A stretch of DNA of 64,000 nucleotides, taken from NCBI GenBank assembly GCA_933822405.4, contig CAKOGP040002491.1, forward strand, positions 44,865-108,864, read 5' to 3'. A model generated the notes under the pieces. The model was not told the origin of the DNA, did not search any database, and saw nothing but the letters and a program-made list of their open reading frames with translations. This document shows, piece by piece, positions 42,349 through 53,584 of the stretch. The translations under genes were made by a program, and so were the position numbers. Source of the stretch: Cylindrotheca closterium (lineage: Eukaryota; Bacillariophyta; Bacillariophyceae; Bacillariales; Bacillariaceae). Numbering within the stretch: the first letter of the stretch is position 1; each line of letters starts with the position of its first letter.

Positions 42349-45300
42349 ATGCAGAGCGATGATTTGCTCTCGAAAAATGGGATCCCCATGTTTGGAAAGA
42401 GTGGAATGGTATTACGGAAAGAACAACGAGAAGAGCTTGCAAGAAAGAGGGGGCAATGTACATCTTGTGGAATCAAAATACATATTATCAAAGTTTTCAA
42501 AAAGAGTCCTTTAAACAACTCCGACGTCTGGAAAGGGATCTGTATTCGATGTTTCCCTTCACAAGTCCCTAGCGAGGTTGCAGCCAAATACCAGAAGCGA
42601 ATGGCACAAATGCAACAGGATCATCGCAACAAACCTAGCTTTGGAGCAGTCGCTCATACTGCTCGAATGACCCAGTCGAATAGGCCTCAACTTGGTGCGC
42701 ACAATGGTGCCATGCCACCAGTGATGTCACCAAGCACTGTACCAAGACCCAAAGTCCAACCTCCGGGTAAGAAAATACGACAAACGAGCAGCAGTGATGA
42801 CGGGAGCCATAGCCGAAAGACCCACAGCCGGACTCCACGCGGTCCCAAACCGGCATCGACATCCCCAACGTCAGTGGGGAGCAGTTTTCCAGATGCAGAA
42901 ACATACAAAACCGACAGAGTGGATTCCAAATCGATTGCAAAGGATCTCGGCAAACATAGGTCGTCCCCAGATGTCTGCCGAACAAAGTTGCACGCGTTAC
43001 GGAATCTTGCAGAGGATCGACACGATGCACTGAAAGAAGTGAAGACTGTCATGGAGAAATATCATGTGGACGCAAGACTGATGGCGGTTGCAACTGGCGC
43101 AGTTTGGAGCGTTGGGACCAAGAGCGGGGACAAAAAGAAAGAGATACTGGATGCTGGATTCGTCGATGTGATACTTGATTTGCTTCGAAAAGCGGCTAAA
43201 GAAGATGCGTTTGTTGCGGAATGGGCTCTGGGAGCGATTACTTCATTTGCGTTCCGGGATGACATTCGAACCGAGATTGCCAATAAGGATGGAATCGAGG
43301 CCATACTTGGAGTGTTAGAGCGACAGCAATCCAAGCCTACTGCAATTGAGTGGGGTTGCCGGGCATTGGCAAGCATGGTAGACTCGGGTGATGAGAAGCA
43401 AGTTATGTACTTGGAAAAGAACATGGGGACAATTGAAAATAAAAATGGTATCGCAATAATAGCTGGTAGTCTGAAGTTTCACTTTCAAGAACCGGGTGTG
43501 CAATGGTGGGCTTTGAGGGTGCTATTTCGCCTTTTGGATCGAACGGAAACAGACATGCTGCGAGTACTGACAATGATGAATGATACTGATTTGGGAAGTA
43601 TTTGTGTTAAAATACTGAGCACAAAGTCCAAGTCGCCAGAGCTTATTGCCCAAGCTGCTGAGATGCTATTCCTACTTGTGGTAGATGGAACAGACTCGAG
43701 ACTGAGACAAACGTCCGAAGACTGCATCTTGAATTTAATGAACTGCATGGGCGAGCATGCTAGCAATGCCGAACTGATAGAAAGTTGTACGAAGCTTCTC
43801 AGAGTAGTTAGCAGAGGGAGTAATCATGCGAAGAGCAGAATATCCGAGCAAGCTACGGGGCTTTTTGCAATCATGACAGCCATGAGTGACTCGCCTGAGA
43901 ATCAGGCTCTGTGCCGTGCAGGACTAACTCTATTCTGGATGCTTTCGAGCCACGTAGCATCATTTGAAATGTCTCTGGTCGGGGCGATCATTGACAGCAT
44001 TCAAGCAATTGTCGAGAAGCACCCAAATGACGTAGACCTGAAAACAGCTGCTTGCGGTCTCCTCGCTAACGTTTTGTCGACTTCCGGATCTACCCCCGAG
44101 GGTGTGAAACCTGAAACGGTTCTAAGGCTATCAGCAAATACTCTTGGGGACTCACTCCTTCGGACACAGGTGAAGCGACTTAATTCGACGATATACGTGA
44201 AATTTCCAGACTATGCCGAGAAGATGCTCAATGACGGTCTCGCCAGTGAGCTCTTAGGAGGTCTGTGCGATCCAAGCATTGAAACCCAAATGGCTAGTGC
44301 AGTCACTTTGACATCTATGGTTTCTTCTTCTGATGCTGCCAAAAAAGTATGTATTGCAGCTGGGACCCTCGAGACAGCTGCAGCAGCCCTCTTGGCAACC
44401 ACATCTGAAAGTTTGGCGGAAAAGTTGCTTCACCTGCTCTCTGCCATGGTTGTTGGTGGGAAGAAAAGTATTCAGTTACCAAGTGACCTTATCCAAGCCA
44501 TTCTTCAGGTGATGGAGTCATTTACTGCATTGGACAGGGTTGCTTGCACAGTCATACGGAATGCAATGCTGGTTGTGAGCCCAGGCACGAAAACTATGAA
44601 TTTCGATGGTCTTTGCCAAGTACTTGTCAGTGCTATTGATTCCCCCTCGAGCCATAATCATTTGTTAGAGGAAGCGTGTCTTGCACTCTGGGCGACACTG
44701 CGTAAGCAACCTCAGAATAGTGCGGACATCTCAATGGCCTACCAGTCGATGTTGAAAATGTGCTCCAAGCAGCGAAGCTTGGATTCAAACTTCGACCCGA
44801 AACTCTCCTTTGCCATTGGTGGGACACTCACAGTCGTCTTGGATAATATGCGGGACATGGCAGGTCATATCACAGAGGATGAAATTGATTTGATCATCAA
44901 TATGCTTGATTTAGTAATCGAGTATGATGTTCAAAACGTCCTCCTCATGGAGAAGATGCTCGATGTTACGTTTTCATTGTGTGTACTGAAGAAGGATATA
45001 ATCATCCAGTTCGGCGTAATTGTTGTTGTGATTGACTGCATGGTAGAACATGAGGCGAATGAAAAGATCCAAGGAAAAGGCTGTGCTATCCTTGCGCTTT
45101 TGGCATCCACGGAGAATCTGCAAGTGAATTTAAGCATCACAGAGACTGACGGAATTGATATGCTTGTTAGTGCGTTTGCCAGATTCTCGGAAAACATAGA
45201 TATTCAAATAGATACCTGCAAGGCACTGTCACACTTGAGCATTGACCAGGAGTCGAGAATGTTGATCTCATCACAGGGAGGGCTTATTTTATTGGTGAAC

Positions 45301-46152
45301 GCTATTACTACATACAAGGACTCAGTTTCGTTATTGGAATGTGCAATGGGCGCATTGCTAAACCTTTCTGCAGATGCTGAAGAGCAAATTCTTGCAAGTT
45401 CGAACATGGTCGATGTGATTGTGCGAACAATGAATGAACAATTGACTGCCCCTAGGCTGCAGGAGAAAGCTTTGGGTATCCTGCAAAACATGTCAATGAG
45501 AAGCAGGGAAGCGAAAAGAGCCATCGCAAATTCTGGTGGCATTGGTGCGATCACGTTGGCAATTCGAGAATTCATGGGATCTTCTGCTGTGCTTGAGCGT
45601 GCGTTTACGACTCTGTGGAGTGTGGGTGTGCTCAGTGAAAACCAAGTAATAATCGCAAACGAGGGCGGGCTCGATCTTATTATCAACGGTATGATGGCCA
45701 ATATTACTTTTGAAAAAGTTCAGAAGCAAGCCTGTGGATGCCTTGCAACCTTATCAGCAAATTCCGATAACAAAGCGCTAATACGTGACCTTGGGGGATT
45801 AGATGCAATTGTATACGCTATGTGGGCACACTACAACTCGCAAGCTTTCCTGATTGAAGGGTGCAGAGCGCTCTCTGCTCTCGCGGTTAATGTGCAAACC
45901 AACGAAGTTATGATCTGCTCTGAAGCTGAGATCACTGCTATTACTGCATCTATGAAACGATTTCCGCACGCAGAGAAGCTACAAGAACACTCGTGTGTCG
46001 CGATGCGAAATTTTTCACTTTCGCCAGACAATGTTCAACTAATGCTACCGCAGGTGGAAGAGATCACTGAACTGATGAATAGAGCCGCCGAGCAGTTCCC
46101 ATCGAGTTGTGGCGACAGGGCAAGACAGGTCATTAGCAGCCTGCAGGGCTGA
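42349..46152 (+). CDS. Large armadillo-repeat protein with N-terminal zinc-binding motif
   Basis: Intronless, 1267 aa. Residues ~20-65 contain CTSCGIKIH and, about 30 residues later, GICIRCFPSQ, two CxxC pairs that could bind one zinc. A disordered Ser/Pro/Arg linker follows to ~220. From there to the C-terminus the protein is a continuous array of ~40-residue helical armadillo units, many with the family's A-x-x-L-x-x-L-(A/S) pattern: EWALGAITSFAF, EWGCRALASMVD, ECAMGALLNLSADAEEQILASSNMVDVIV, KQACGCLATLSANSDNKALIRDLGGLDAIV. The ARM superhelix is a protein-binding scaffold; the partner is unknown. Diatoms and oomycetes have several such large ARM proteins. Start ATG at 42349 is the first in frame. 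Confidence 0.9.
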   Translation: MQSDDLLSKNGIPMFGKSGMVLRKEQREELARKRGQCTSCGIKIHIIKVFKKSPLNNSDVWKGICIRCFPSQVPSEVAAKYQKRMAQMQQDHRNKPSFGAVAHTARMTQSNRPQLGAHNGAMPPVMSPSTVPRPKVQPPGKKIRQTSSSDDGSHSRKTHSRTPRGPKPASTSPTSVGSSFPDAETYKTDRVDSKSIAKDLGKHRSSPDVCRTKLHALRNLAEDRHDALKEVKTVMEKYHVDARLMAVATGAVWSVGTKSGDKKKEILDAGFVDVILDLLRKAAKEDAFVAEWALGAITSFAFRDDIRTEIANKDGIEAILGVLERQQSKPTAIEWGCRALASMVDSGDEKQVMYLEKNMGTIENKNGIAIIAGSLKFHFQEPGVQWWALRVLFRLLDRTETDMLRVLTMMNDTDLGSICVKILSTKSKSPELIAQAAEMLFLLVVDGTDSRLRQTSEDCILNLMNCMGEHASNAELIESCTKLLRVVSRGSNHAKSRISEQATGLFAIMTAMSDSPENQALCRAGLTLFWMLSSHVASFEMSLVGAIIDSIQAIVEKHPNDVDLKTAACGLLANVLSTSGSTPEGVKPETVLRLSANTLGDSLLRTQVKRLNSTIYVKFPDYAEKMLNDGLASELLGGLCDPSIETQMASAVTLTSMVSSSDAAKKVCIAAGTLETAAAALLATTSESLAEKLLHLLSAMVVGGKKSIQLPSDLIQAILQVMESFTALDRVACTVIRNAMLVVSPGTKTMNFDGLCQVLVSAIDSPSSHNHLLEEACLALWATLRKQPQNSADISMAYQSMLKMCSKQRSLDSNFDPKLSFAIGGTLTVVLDNMRDMAGHITEDEIDLIINMLDLVIEYDVQNVLLMEKMLDVTFSLCVLKKDIIIQFGVIVVVIDCMVEHEANEKIQGKGCAILALLASTENLQVNLSITETDGIDMLVSAFARFSENIDIQIDTCKALSHLSIDQESRMLISSQGGLILLVNAITTYKDSVSLLECAMGALLNLSADAEEQILASSNMVDVIVRTMNEQLTAPRLQEKALGILQNMSMRSREAKRAIANSGGIGAITLAIREFMGSSAVLERAFTTLWSVGVLSENQVIIANEGGLDLIINGMMANITFEKVQKQACGCLATLSANSDNKALIRDLGGLDAIVYAMWAHYNSQAFLIEGCRALSALAVNVQTNEVMICSEAEITAITASMKRFPHAEKLQEHSCVAMRNFSLSPDNVQLMLPQVEEITELMNRAAEQFPSSCGDRARQVISSLQG

Positions 46153-46328
46153 GAGTTTGATCATTGCAGAAAACAACACTGACGCAATAAGACTGTGAAA
46201 GTAGCAAATTCTATTTTAGATACTGATACCAAAGGAATTTTGATAAATTCTTGCGCACTCTGCCAATTTGTGGAGGCAATCAAAAAACAAATCAAGCTTT
46301 GAGCTTTTCAGAATATTTTTGTTTCGGA

Positions 46329-49097
46329 TCATAATCGCTTTGCATCCTTCTCAGGCGAAATTACCGGCAAGCTGCTCGTCGTCTTCGGGACTTCAATTTT
46401 TGCCATCTCAGTCATGCCGGTCGCTCCAGTCAAGTTCGCTCGCAAATGGGCTATGATGACATAAACCAGGACTGCCGACAGGAATTGAAGAGTTGCAAAC
46501 TTCATGACATCGAGTGCGATTCCAGATGACGGTGGCAGATAAGCGGAGCTCCAACGTTGTTCACAGTATTGCAAGAGGTTGTCAACATGGTCGACGAGTG
46601 GCGGGATTATTCCTGGATACAGAGGACCAAACGACGATAAAAATCGTTTCGTCGGTAGCCATAGGTGCGTTAAGAACTTTAGACCTGACCCTAAGGTGTA
46701 AAAAAATGCAATTACGACCCATGACCAAATCTCGAACCAAAATTCCACCAGCGTTTCACCCCATGCCACCATGAATGAATAAAATACGGATACCATCGAA
46801 GACATACTGCGAAGAAGTCGCCATGCGAAGGCTTCAGAAGAGTAAAGCTCATCTTCTAACATTGAAAGTCTCACTTCATGTTGTCGCCGTGTTTTTTCGT
46901 TCTCTGACATCAGGTCCAACAATACACGCTGATAACATGCAACAGAAACCTTTGTAAATTGCTCTTGAGTAGAAAGGTTAATTTGCAACGCCTTGATCTC
47001 ATCGGTAAGCTTTTTGAATATGGGCTCCATTGATCCTACATGATTGGACGACCCAGGTCCAACATGGTCTTTGCGATGCGCCTTTGCTTTGAAATCTGCG
47101 AAATCGAGTTTTGTAAGGCAATCAGCACCGGGCAAACCAACCAAAAGCTTCGCAATCGACGCGTCAAGCTCGAAGTACTCTTCGGAAGAGTCAATCTGAT
47201 TCTGAGTTGTTGGTGTTTGAGGCGTAGGCGATGATGTCCCAGCTGCAGTATTCAAATCTCTTGATGTGGTCAAATCATTTTCTTTGTCATCTAGCACATC
47301 GGGGTCAAGACTTTTCTTTTCTATTTCCATGTTGTCCCCCTTATCTTCACGCAGACGGTCCTCCTCTGAACTATTGAAGGGCTGTATCTTTTGCTGATCT
47401 GTAGCTTTGCGAAGATCTGGTTGACCACCATTGGTCACAGGGTATAGCAAATACGACAAGTTATCGTTCGACCCCATGTCGGTTTGGCCAAATAGTATAC
47501 TAAGAGTCTTCTTGAAATCTATCGACATTTTCGAAGCAGATATCTGCACATTGCCTCCTTTGGAAGAAATTTCCGGAACGATTTGATTTAGACGAATCGA
47601 AGTGCCCACTTCTAGGGGCACAAGAGTTCTACGCTCCATCAATGCTTTTCTCGACGCGCGGGACAAATGCTTCAAGAAATCATCCGACAACCTGTAGCTT
47701 TTAAAAGTGTCGTCGTCGCTCGAAAGCCTACCCTCGAGAATGTATCCCAATGACATCGGCATGGAAAGCTCACTTACGCTTGGAAATTCAGACGCTCCAG
47801 GATGTGTCCTATTTTGTATCATTCTTCTTTCATTTTTGGCAGGGTGCTCATCGCTGTTTGCAATAGCCAAAGTTTCGTTGCGCCCATGTGTTTCATCCGT
47901 CGAGGCTCCGTCGAAATCACTATTTTCATCTACGACCACCTCAGCTGGATCCTCGCTCTCTTCCCACTGCTCGTGAAACCCTTGCACCATGGTACTTCCA
48001 TGAACCTTTATTTGACTATATGTACAGTAGTATTCAACACCGTGATGACTGAGAAACTTGAATTTTAAGTACCGTGCCCAAGCAGGTTCTATCAGTTCAA
48101 ATTTTTGTTCACCGTTTCCTGGTGCAGCGCCATACGTTCCCAAGTCCACCCAGGTATCCATAGTTTGACTCCCCATGACCTGAAATTCCTTTACAGTGGA
48201 TGAAAACCGTTCATAATTTGCAAGCTTGATTTCCTTTACAAGGATGTCTTCCGACAAGCTGACCACCACAAATTTCTTTTCTTCACATGGGGCTATTGCA
48301 TACTTGTCCTTATCTCCATTGAGCAAATTTGAAGTCCCCTTGAAGGACCCAGACTTTTCGATGACTAATGCACCAGCCGATTTGCTAGCGTAATCAACTG
48401 CAACACGGCCTCTGAGTTTGAAATCATCTTCATCAAGTACTGTGACTTCTCCCCCTTTGTCTTTCTCAGTGTCGACTGGGTCAATCGGATCATCTATCTT
48501 TGAATTCGTATGCATAGAGTCGCTTTCTAATTGTTGTGTTTCTGAGGTGTTTCCTTGTTTGAGATTGTTGAAATCGGCTTTCATATTTGCAGAAGATCCT
48601 GTTTCTGTACTGTTGTTAGTGATAGTGCCGTTCTGCATTGCTGTCTGATCTGCTTTACTCGCAAGTGACGAGTCCATCAAATGTTCTCCCATCCCCTCCT
48701 CAACTTTTCTATCGTTTCTGTGCTTGCCATTAACCAGCTTTTGCGGCGATGACGACTCGTCACCTTCCAATCCTTCCTCAAGTTGTATTTCACCCTCTTT
48801 CGCTATCTGGGCCTCTTCAGTCGTTTTCCTGCGACCTGGGTTTACGTTCGACTCCCCAATTGAATCAGTTAAGTTGCCGTTCGCACTAGTGGTTTCGATC
48901 CTTTCGGCACGGATGCTCTCTAATTTTGTAACTTGTATTTCTTCAACTGAAATCAGTGGTTCGTGTTTTTTCTCGTCATGATGAACATCGTTTTCAGCAT
49001 CGGTGGCACTTTCTGATATTTTATTTTCGTTATCCGATGCAAATAGCGGAATTGCAATTGCCAGGAGTATTATTGGTGTTCTCACTTTTATTCTCAT
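46329..49097 (-). CDS. SUN-domain protein of the SUCO/SLP1 (mid-SUN) type
   Basis: Intronless, 922 aa. A signal peptide (MRIKVRTPIILLAIAIPLFAS) directs it to the ER. After a long acidic region, the SUN domain (~225-370) has RVAVDYASKSAGALVIEKSGSFKGTSNLLNGDKDKYAIAPC, FVVVSLSEDILVKEIKLANYERFSSTVKEFQVMGS and WARYLKFKFLSHHGVEYYCTYSQIKVHGS. A C-terminal block near ~720, EIKALQINLSTQEQFTKVSVACYQRVL, is the second region conserved in SUCO/SLP1 and plant SUN3-5. Hydrophobic stretches follow (VSVFYSFMVAWGETLVEFW; VVIAFFYTLG; LQFLSAVLVYVIIAHL). Mid-SUN proteins sit in the ER or nuclear envelope and protect or fold membrane proteins. Assignment confident. Confidence 0.92.
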   Translation of the reverse strand: MRIKVRTPIILLAIAIPLFASDNENKISESATDAENDVHHDEKKHEPLISVEEIQVTKLESIRAERIETTSANGNLTDSIGESNVNPGRRKTTEEAQIAKEGEIQLEEGLEGDESSSPQKLVNGKHRNDRKVEEGMGEHLMDSSLASKADQTAMQNGTITNNSTETGSSANMKADFNNLKQGNTSETQQLESDSMHTNSKIDDPIDPVDTEKDKGGEVTVLDEDDFKLRGRVAVDYASKSAGALVIEKSGSFKGTSNLLNGDKDKYAIAPCEEKKFVVVSLSEDILVKEIKLANYERFSSTVKEFQVMGSQTMDTWVDLGTYGAAPGNGEQKFELIEPAWARYLKFKFLSHHGVEYYCTYSQIKVHGSTMVQGFHEQWEESEDPAEVVVDENSDFDGASTDETHGRNETLAIANSDEHPAKNERRMIQNRTHPGASEFPSVSELSMPMSLGYILEGRLSSDDDTFKSYRLSDDFLKHLSRASRKALMERRTLVPLEVGTSIRLNQIVPEISSKGGNVQISASKMSIDFKKTLSILFGQTDMGSNDNLSYLLYPVTNGGQPDLRKATDQQKIQPFNSSEEDRLREDKGDNMEIEKKSLDPDVLDDKENDLTTSRDLNTAAGTSSPTPQTPTTQNQIDSSEEYFELDASIAKLLVGLPGADCLTKLDFADFKAKAHRKDHVGPGSSNHVGSMEPIFKKLTDEIKALQINLSTQEQFTKVSVACYQRVLLDLMSENEKTRRQHEVRLSMLEDELYSSEAFAWRLLRSMSSMVSVFYSFMVAWGETLVEFWFEIWSWVVIAFFYTLGSGLKFLTHLWLPTKRFLSSFGPLYPGIIPPLVDHVDNLLQYCEQRWSSAYLPPSSGIALDVMKFATLQFLSAVLVYVIIAHLRANLTGATGMTEMAKIEVPKTTSSLPVISPEKDAKRL

Positions 49098-49344
49098 CAG
49101 AAAGGCTGTATCGCGTCGATTTTACTGGTTGAAATGTTGATGTTGTCTTCACATTGTTGCATCGTGGACAGTTTTCGGACGAGGAATGGTCGAGAACTAC
49201 TGCACAATGCCGTTCGCGCGATCACTGCAGTGTGACGTGTGTGCAAATAAAATACACTTTTCATTTTATTGGAGGACCGTACCATTACCTACTAGAGGAG
49301 AACAGTGGAAAGGAATACAAAATATGACCCATTATTAGTCTTGT

Positions 49345-52300
49345 TTAGATAGACGGAGCTGCAGATGAAGAACCTCTTAACCCCTGGGCTTCTCTGTCTG
49401 CCAAGATGTGTTCGAAACCTTCTTTCTTCAAGTACGGGCGAAGCACCTTTGCATTAATTGGATTCCACCAGCAGTGAGTACACTGAACGATGACATGTAA
49501 GTTCTCTGGATTGATATGCATATCATGCTTTTGCCGGTTGTTTCGAATCGATGCTCGGATTTCATCTTTCATTTCCGTTGTGATGGTGTGTTCAGAGGCG
49601 TACATGTGTGTGATCTTCGTCTTCTTCAGTCCTTTTGTGAATTTATCCCATGTTCTTGTTTTTACGTTGTAATTTTCACCAATATTCAGGCACCAAATCT
49701 TGCACTTTGGATTTTGCAAGATTCGGAGTAGATGTATGACCTGTTTGTCCCTCATTCCTTCGTTGAAATTCTGTCGTGGACACGAGTGAGTGATGAGGAA
49801 CAGATATAACAAGGGCACAATCAAAACAGAAAGCTGATTCTCACCTGAATGTATAGGGTTTGACAATTTGTATTCTCCTCAAGAGCATCCAGTGCTGCGT
49901 CCAAAACAACTGAAGGTGCATTTGGATCATTGATGTATTTCTTCATCTTCAGAACAACCACCTCGGGATCATTGTGTTTGAGCTTCTCAATCAGCATTCT
50001 CAGTGGCTTTGCACTAAGAAGAGCCTTAGAAGGCTGCCGTACAGATCGGCGCACCCAGTTTGATCCTCCTGGCGCCGCGAAATCATCTTCGCCAAGAATA
50101 GTCTTGATTTGCTCCGCTGTAAGGGGCTTTGCAGACTCTTTTCTAATTCGTCGTTCCTCTGTTTCCTCGTGGATGTACGAATCGGACCCAATCGATTTCC
50201 TCTTCTTGGGCTTTCCTTTCCTTTTCTTTAACGGTAAGACTACCGCATCCCTATCGCATTCCATATCTGTGCTTCGTTTGCGCTTCGTCCTACTGGTCTT
50301 CGTTTTCATTTTTGGGCGACCTACATCCTTCATGGCATCGTCAGATTGCCGCTCTGGGCGAGGAAGCTTCAATTTTAACCGCAATTTCTTCATAGGAGAA
50401 GATTCTTCCTTTCGACCATCTAATTCGCTTGGGCTAGTATCGGAAGGCCGAAAAGGCACCCCAAACATCTTGGATGCCCACATCATCACTTCTTCGTCAT
50501 CTGTATCAGAATCAGAGTCGTCCGAAGTAGCGATGTTGGTTGTGTAAGCGGAACTAGACGTGCTGGTTCGCAACACAGGATGCGGCTTGGGGACCCTCTT
50601 TAAATCATCGACACTCAAGGAGTCATTGTCGCTCTTCAACAGGTCATCATCTTTAGTCTCGATTTTCGAGTTTACTGGCAACTTGGTAACAATTGCTCTG
50701 GGAACTTTTGGATTGGAGCTGCTGCGTTCGATTGACTCACCAATTACTTCTTTCATATTAGAAAGAGTGGACCCACCTTCCGAGTCAGTAACCAGTCGAT
50801 TGGCAGATGGCGACCGGTGTGATGGGGACGACATCAATCCATTTACTCTTTCGATATTGCTAACCTTCGAGATTCGTGGAATCGCAGCATTCACTTTCTT
50901 GCACTCTTTCTTCTTTTCAATGCTGCCTTGCTCCTTGGAAAAGCTTCTCTTGACTGGTTTCTTCGGCTTCACATTTGGCTTCAGCCAACGCATTGGAATG
51001 CCTAACGTGGATTTTGTTGCAGGTTCAATCTTTCTGGATTCTGTCGCGGGTTTTATTGCCACATTAGCTGGCTTGGAAGTGTTGCTAGACGAAAGCGATC
51101 TACCCGATGTCTCAGCAATAGACCTATGTTGTGCTGTGGGTCGAATGCCAAACTTTGTCTTGTTCGTGACCTTCGATTCCAATGCTACTTTCGGTTTGAC
51201 TGCTCTCTGCTGAATGACCTTTGCAGTATATGTAGGCGGAGCGTTGTATCGAAGCGTAGGTTTCTCTAACGATTGTGGTTGTTTCTCTTGGAAAACTCTT
51301 GGCTCTGCATTGCATGAGTATTCATATCTTCTATTGTCTTGCTCGCTTGGTTGTTGCAGTTGACTTCTTTGAGGCTGTGAGTTTGAACAAACGAACTGAC
51401 TCCGGTTTCTGTCCGAATATCGATCAACCAATGCATCTCGAGACATGTTAAGGTTCTCTTGGTACTCATCGTGTGATTGACATCGGTCATAATTATCGTT
51501 TCCACCATGGCAATTTCTTGAGTAGTCCAGCGTTGGTGTGCTCTGATTATATTGCCGGGATTGTGGCGACAACGAAGGAGGTGATGGCATTGCCTGTATA
51601 TTCTGGACATCGTTGTAAAGCCTTTCGTTTGCTTCCAAATTCATCTTGTCACTTTGTGTGGGCCTTGGAACTTGATTCGAGGGATGTTGGGACTGCAGAT
51701 GACGATTCGAAGTCGACTCGCCCACCCAGCTACCAGTAGTGGACTTGTGAGGCCGAAAGCCGTGGTCTCGGGGGCGCTCATTTCTGTAGTGGTATTCCTG
51801 GTGGCGCGGCGATTCTTTTTGATACTCTCGAGTATTTCGTTCCTGCGGCACCCTCGATCCTTGCAGATAGGAATTACTGTGGGTGCCATTAGACCGACTC
51901 ACTTGCTCGTTACTATCTCTCCAGTCCCGTCGACAATTGTCTCTACGATCATCGTACGGCCTACGCAGCGGAGCTTGACGCTCATGGTACAGTTTCGGTC
52001 TGTTGCGATCGGCTTCATTCCCTGGCCTCCTCTCGTTCCAATCCCTCCTCTCTCCTGATCTGTTCTGGGCGTCCTCTCGCCAGTCTCCTGGCCTTCTGTC
52101 ATTCCACCCCTTCCTGCCCTCAAGTCTTCTGTCGCTCCAAGCCCCTCTGTCTTCAAGTCGTCTGGCGTCAAGTCCCCTCTTTTCTTCTTCCCTTCTTGTC
52201 GGCAGATTTCTATTGCATTCGCCTCTATCATTCACTCTGTATTCCCCTGTATTTTTGTCCCGGCAGTCAACTTCACTCCGTCCTTGCCATCGATGTTGCT

Positions 52301-52856
52301 GTCGTGCTGCATTTCTTCCTTGTTTGAAATCGAACTGGCCCCTGTTAGAATCTTGTTCATGTTTACTGTTCCTACTTTGGTACGTCGCAGCACCATTTCT
52401 TCTGAACGGAGTGTTGCACATCTTGTCCCGATCACTATGACTGCTGTCGTTGTTGTTCTGCCGAGAAAGACAACGATTCGATGGTGGCAATTCTTTGGAG
52501 TGTGCGTGGTGTCTGTCTCGATGGCTGTGTGAAATACTTGAATCTTCTGTCCGCTGTTTGAGTCTTTGGTCCGATGGCCAAGGTTCGGATTTTGGCTCTC
52601 TCGTTTGGTCGTACTGAGACTGCCGTAAAGCGGCTTGCGGTGGCAGTGAAAGAGGTCGTTTGCGCGACTGATGAGACGATATGATTTCATTGTTCGGATT
52701 TCTTTCACTTTTCTGACTCTCTCTCAAAGGTTGCTCGAGCACAAGTCCGTCTTCGTCACCCTCGTCAAAACTCTTCTGATTCGGAAAACTTCGAGCTCCC
52801 ACATCGGGCAATCGAAATGGCCGAACCTCCCTTCCTGCAGACACGGCTGCGGTCAT
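49345..52856 (-). CDS. Long disordered Arg-rich protein with conserved diatom-type C-terminal domain
   Basis: Two exons (52856-49845 and 49770-49345), joined at TLYIQ/NFNEGMRDK, give 1145 aa. The first ~900 residues are disordered and basic: Arg/Asp/Gln-rich blocks with repeated RRLEDRG, DRRLEGR, NDRRPGD and NERRPGN units (52000-52250), then Ser/Lys-rich sequence. From ~910 the protein is ordered: LTAEQIKTILGEDDFAAPGGSNWVRRSVRQPSK, LRMLIEKLKHNDPEVVVLKMKKYINDPNAPSVVLDAALDAL, LLRILQNPKCKIWCLNIGENYNV, KITHMYASEHTITTEMKDEIRASIRNNRQKHDMHINPENLHVI, QCTHCWWNPINAKVL. The end resembles a leucine-rich-repeat-like domain that I recall from other diatom proteins of unknown role. A nuclear or RNA-related role is suggested by the basic repeats, but this is speculation. 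Confidence 0.85.
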
Positions 52857-53209
52857 TTTTCACTCACTAGCAGGAGAGAGTCCAATCAATGTCAATATCC
52901 TTTTCTGTTGACCGTTGACCTTTTGGTTGCTTCCTGTTTTGAATGTGATTGGTGATCTGGTACCTCCTCCTTGTTGGTTCACACGAATCATCAGGTTCGG
53001 ACAGCAAGCGCCGCTGGTTTCTCTCCTCGCTCTTCGACCCGAAGTTCCACTTATGGCCACAACCTGCTCTTCGACGAAAATAGTAGCACATGACTTGACT
53101 CATTGGACCACTGAAGAACAAAGATTGTAGAAACGGACCAGCAGCAGGAGGAGGCTCTTACATTATTATGCAGGTGCAATTTTTAGTCCAATGAGAGATA
53201 GTCAAATCA
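52857..53209. promoter_or_regulatory. Upstream region of the Arg-rich gene, left flank of the retroelement
   Basis: About 350 bp between the start of the minus-strand gene and the left terminal repeat of the retrotransposon. It includes the promoter of that gene. Short frames here are not protein-like. Confidence 0.4.
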
Positions 53210-53545
53210 CTGCAGGTGTTGGCTAGCGAAGGACGGACTGATCGGAACGCCCAAGTACGTATGCAAAGAAGGTACAGTAGCAGGACAGTGGAAAGCTACG
53301 TACCAAAGAGGTTGTGAAAGAAGTTGGTAAAGGAGCTGCTAGCGAAGGACGGACTGATCGGAACGCCCAAGTACGTATGCAAAGAAGGTACAGTAGCAGG
53401 ACAGTGGAAAGCTACGTACCAAAGAGGTTGTGAAAGAAGTTGGTAAAGGAGCTGCAGCTCAGTTGCAGCTCATTCCTTTTGAAAAGACTGCTCTATATTT
53501 GACAGAGTGAATTTGAAGTCTAGGAATAGATAGTTATTAAGATTA
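53210..53545 (+). repeat. Split direct repeat A1 (left terminus)
   Basis: Begins CTGCAGGTGTTGGCTAGCG and ends TTATTAAGATTA, both shared with A2 at 60315-60545. It is longer than A2 because a 116-bp unit (53225-53340) is repeated immediately at 53341-53456. It differs from A2 at a few bases, for example GGTAAAGGAGCT versus GGTGAATGAGCT. Confidence 0.88.
53225..53456 (+). repeat. 116-bp tandem duplication within A1
   Basis: Two consecutive 116-bp copies, each starting AGCGAAGGACGGACTGATCG. A2 has this sequence only once, so the duplication arose in the left terminus or was lost from the right one. Confidence 0.9.
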
Positions 53546-53584
53546 GGAAAGCACACGGCTCTTCTACCTGTAACACCCATCATC

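Noticed and set aside
41853..42587. Minus-strand frames of 99-129 codons upstream of the armadillo gene
   Set aside because: No recognisable protein pattern, and part of one is antisense of the armadillo N-terminus.
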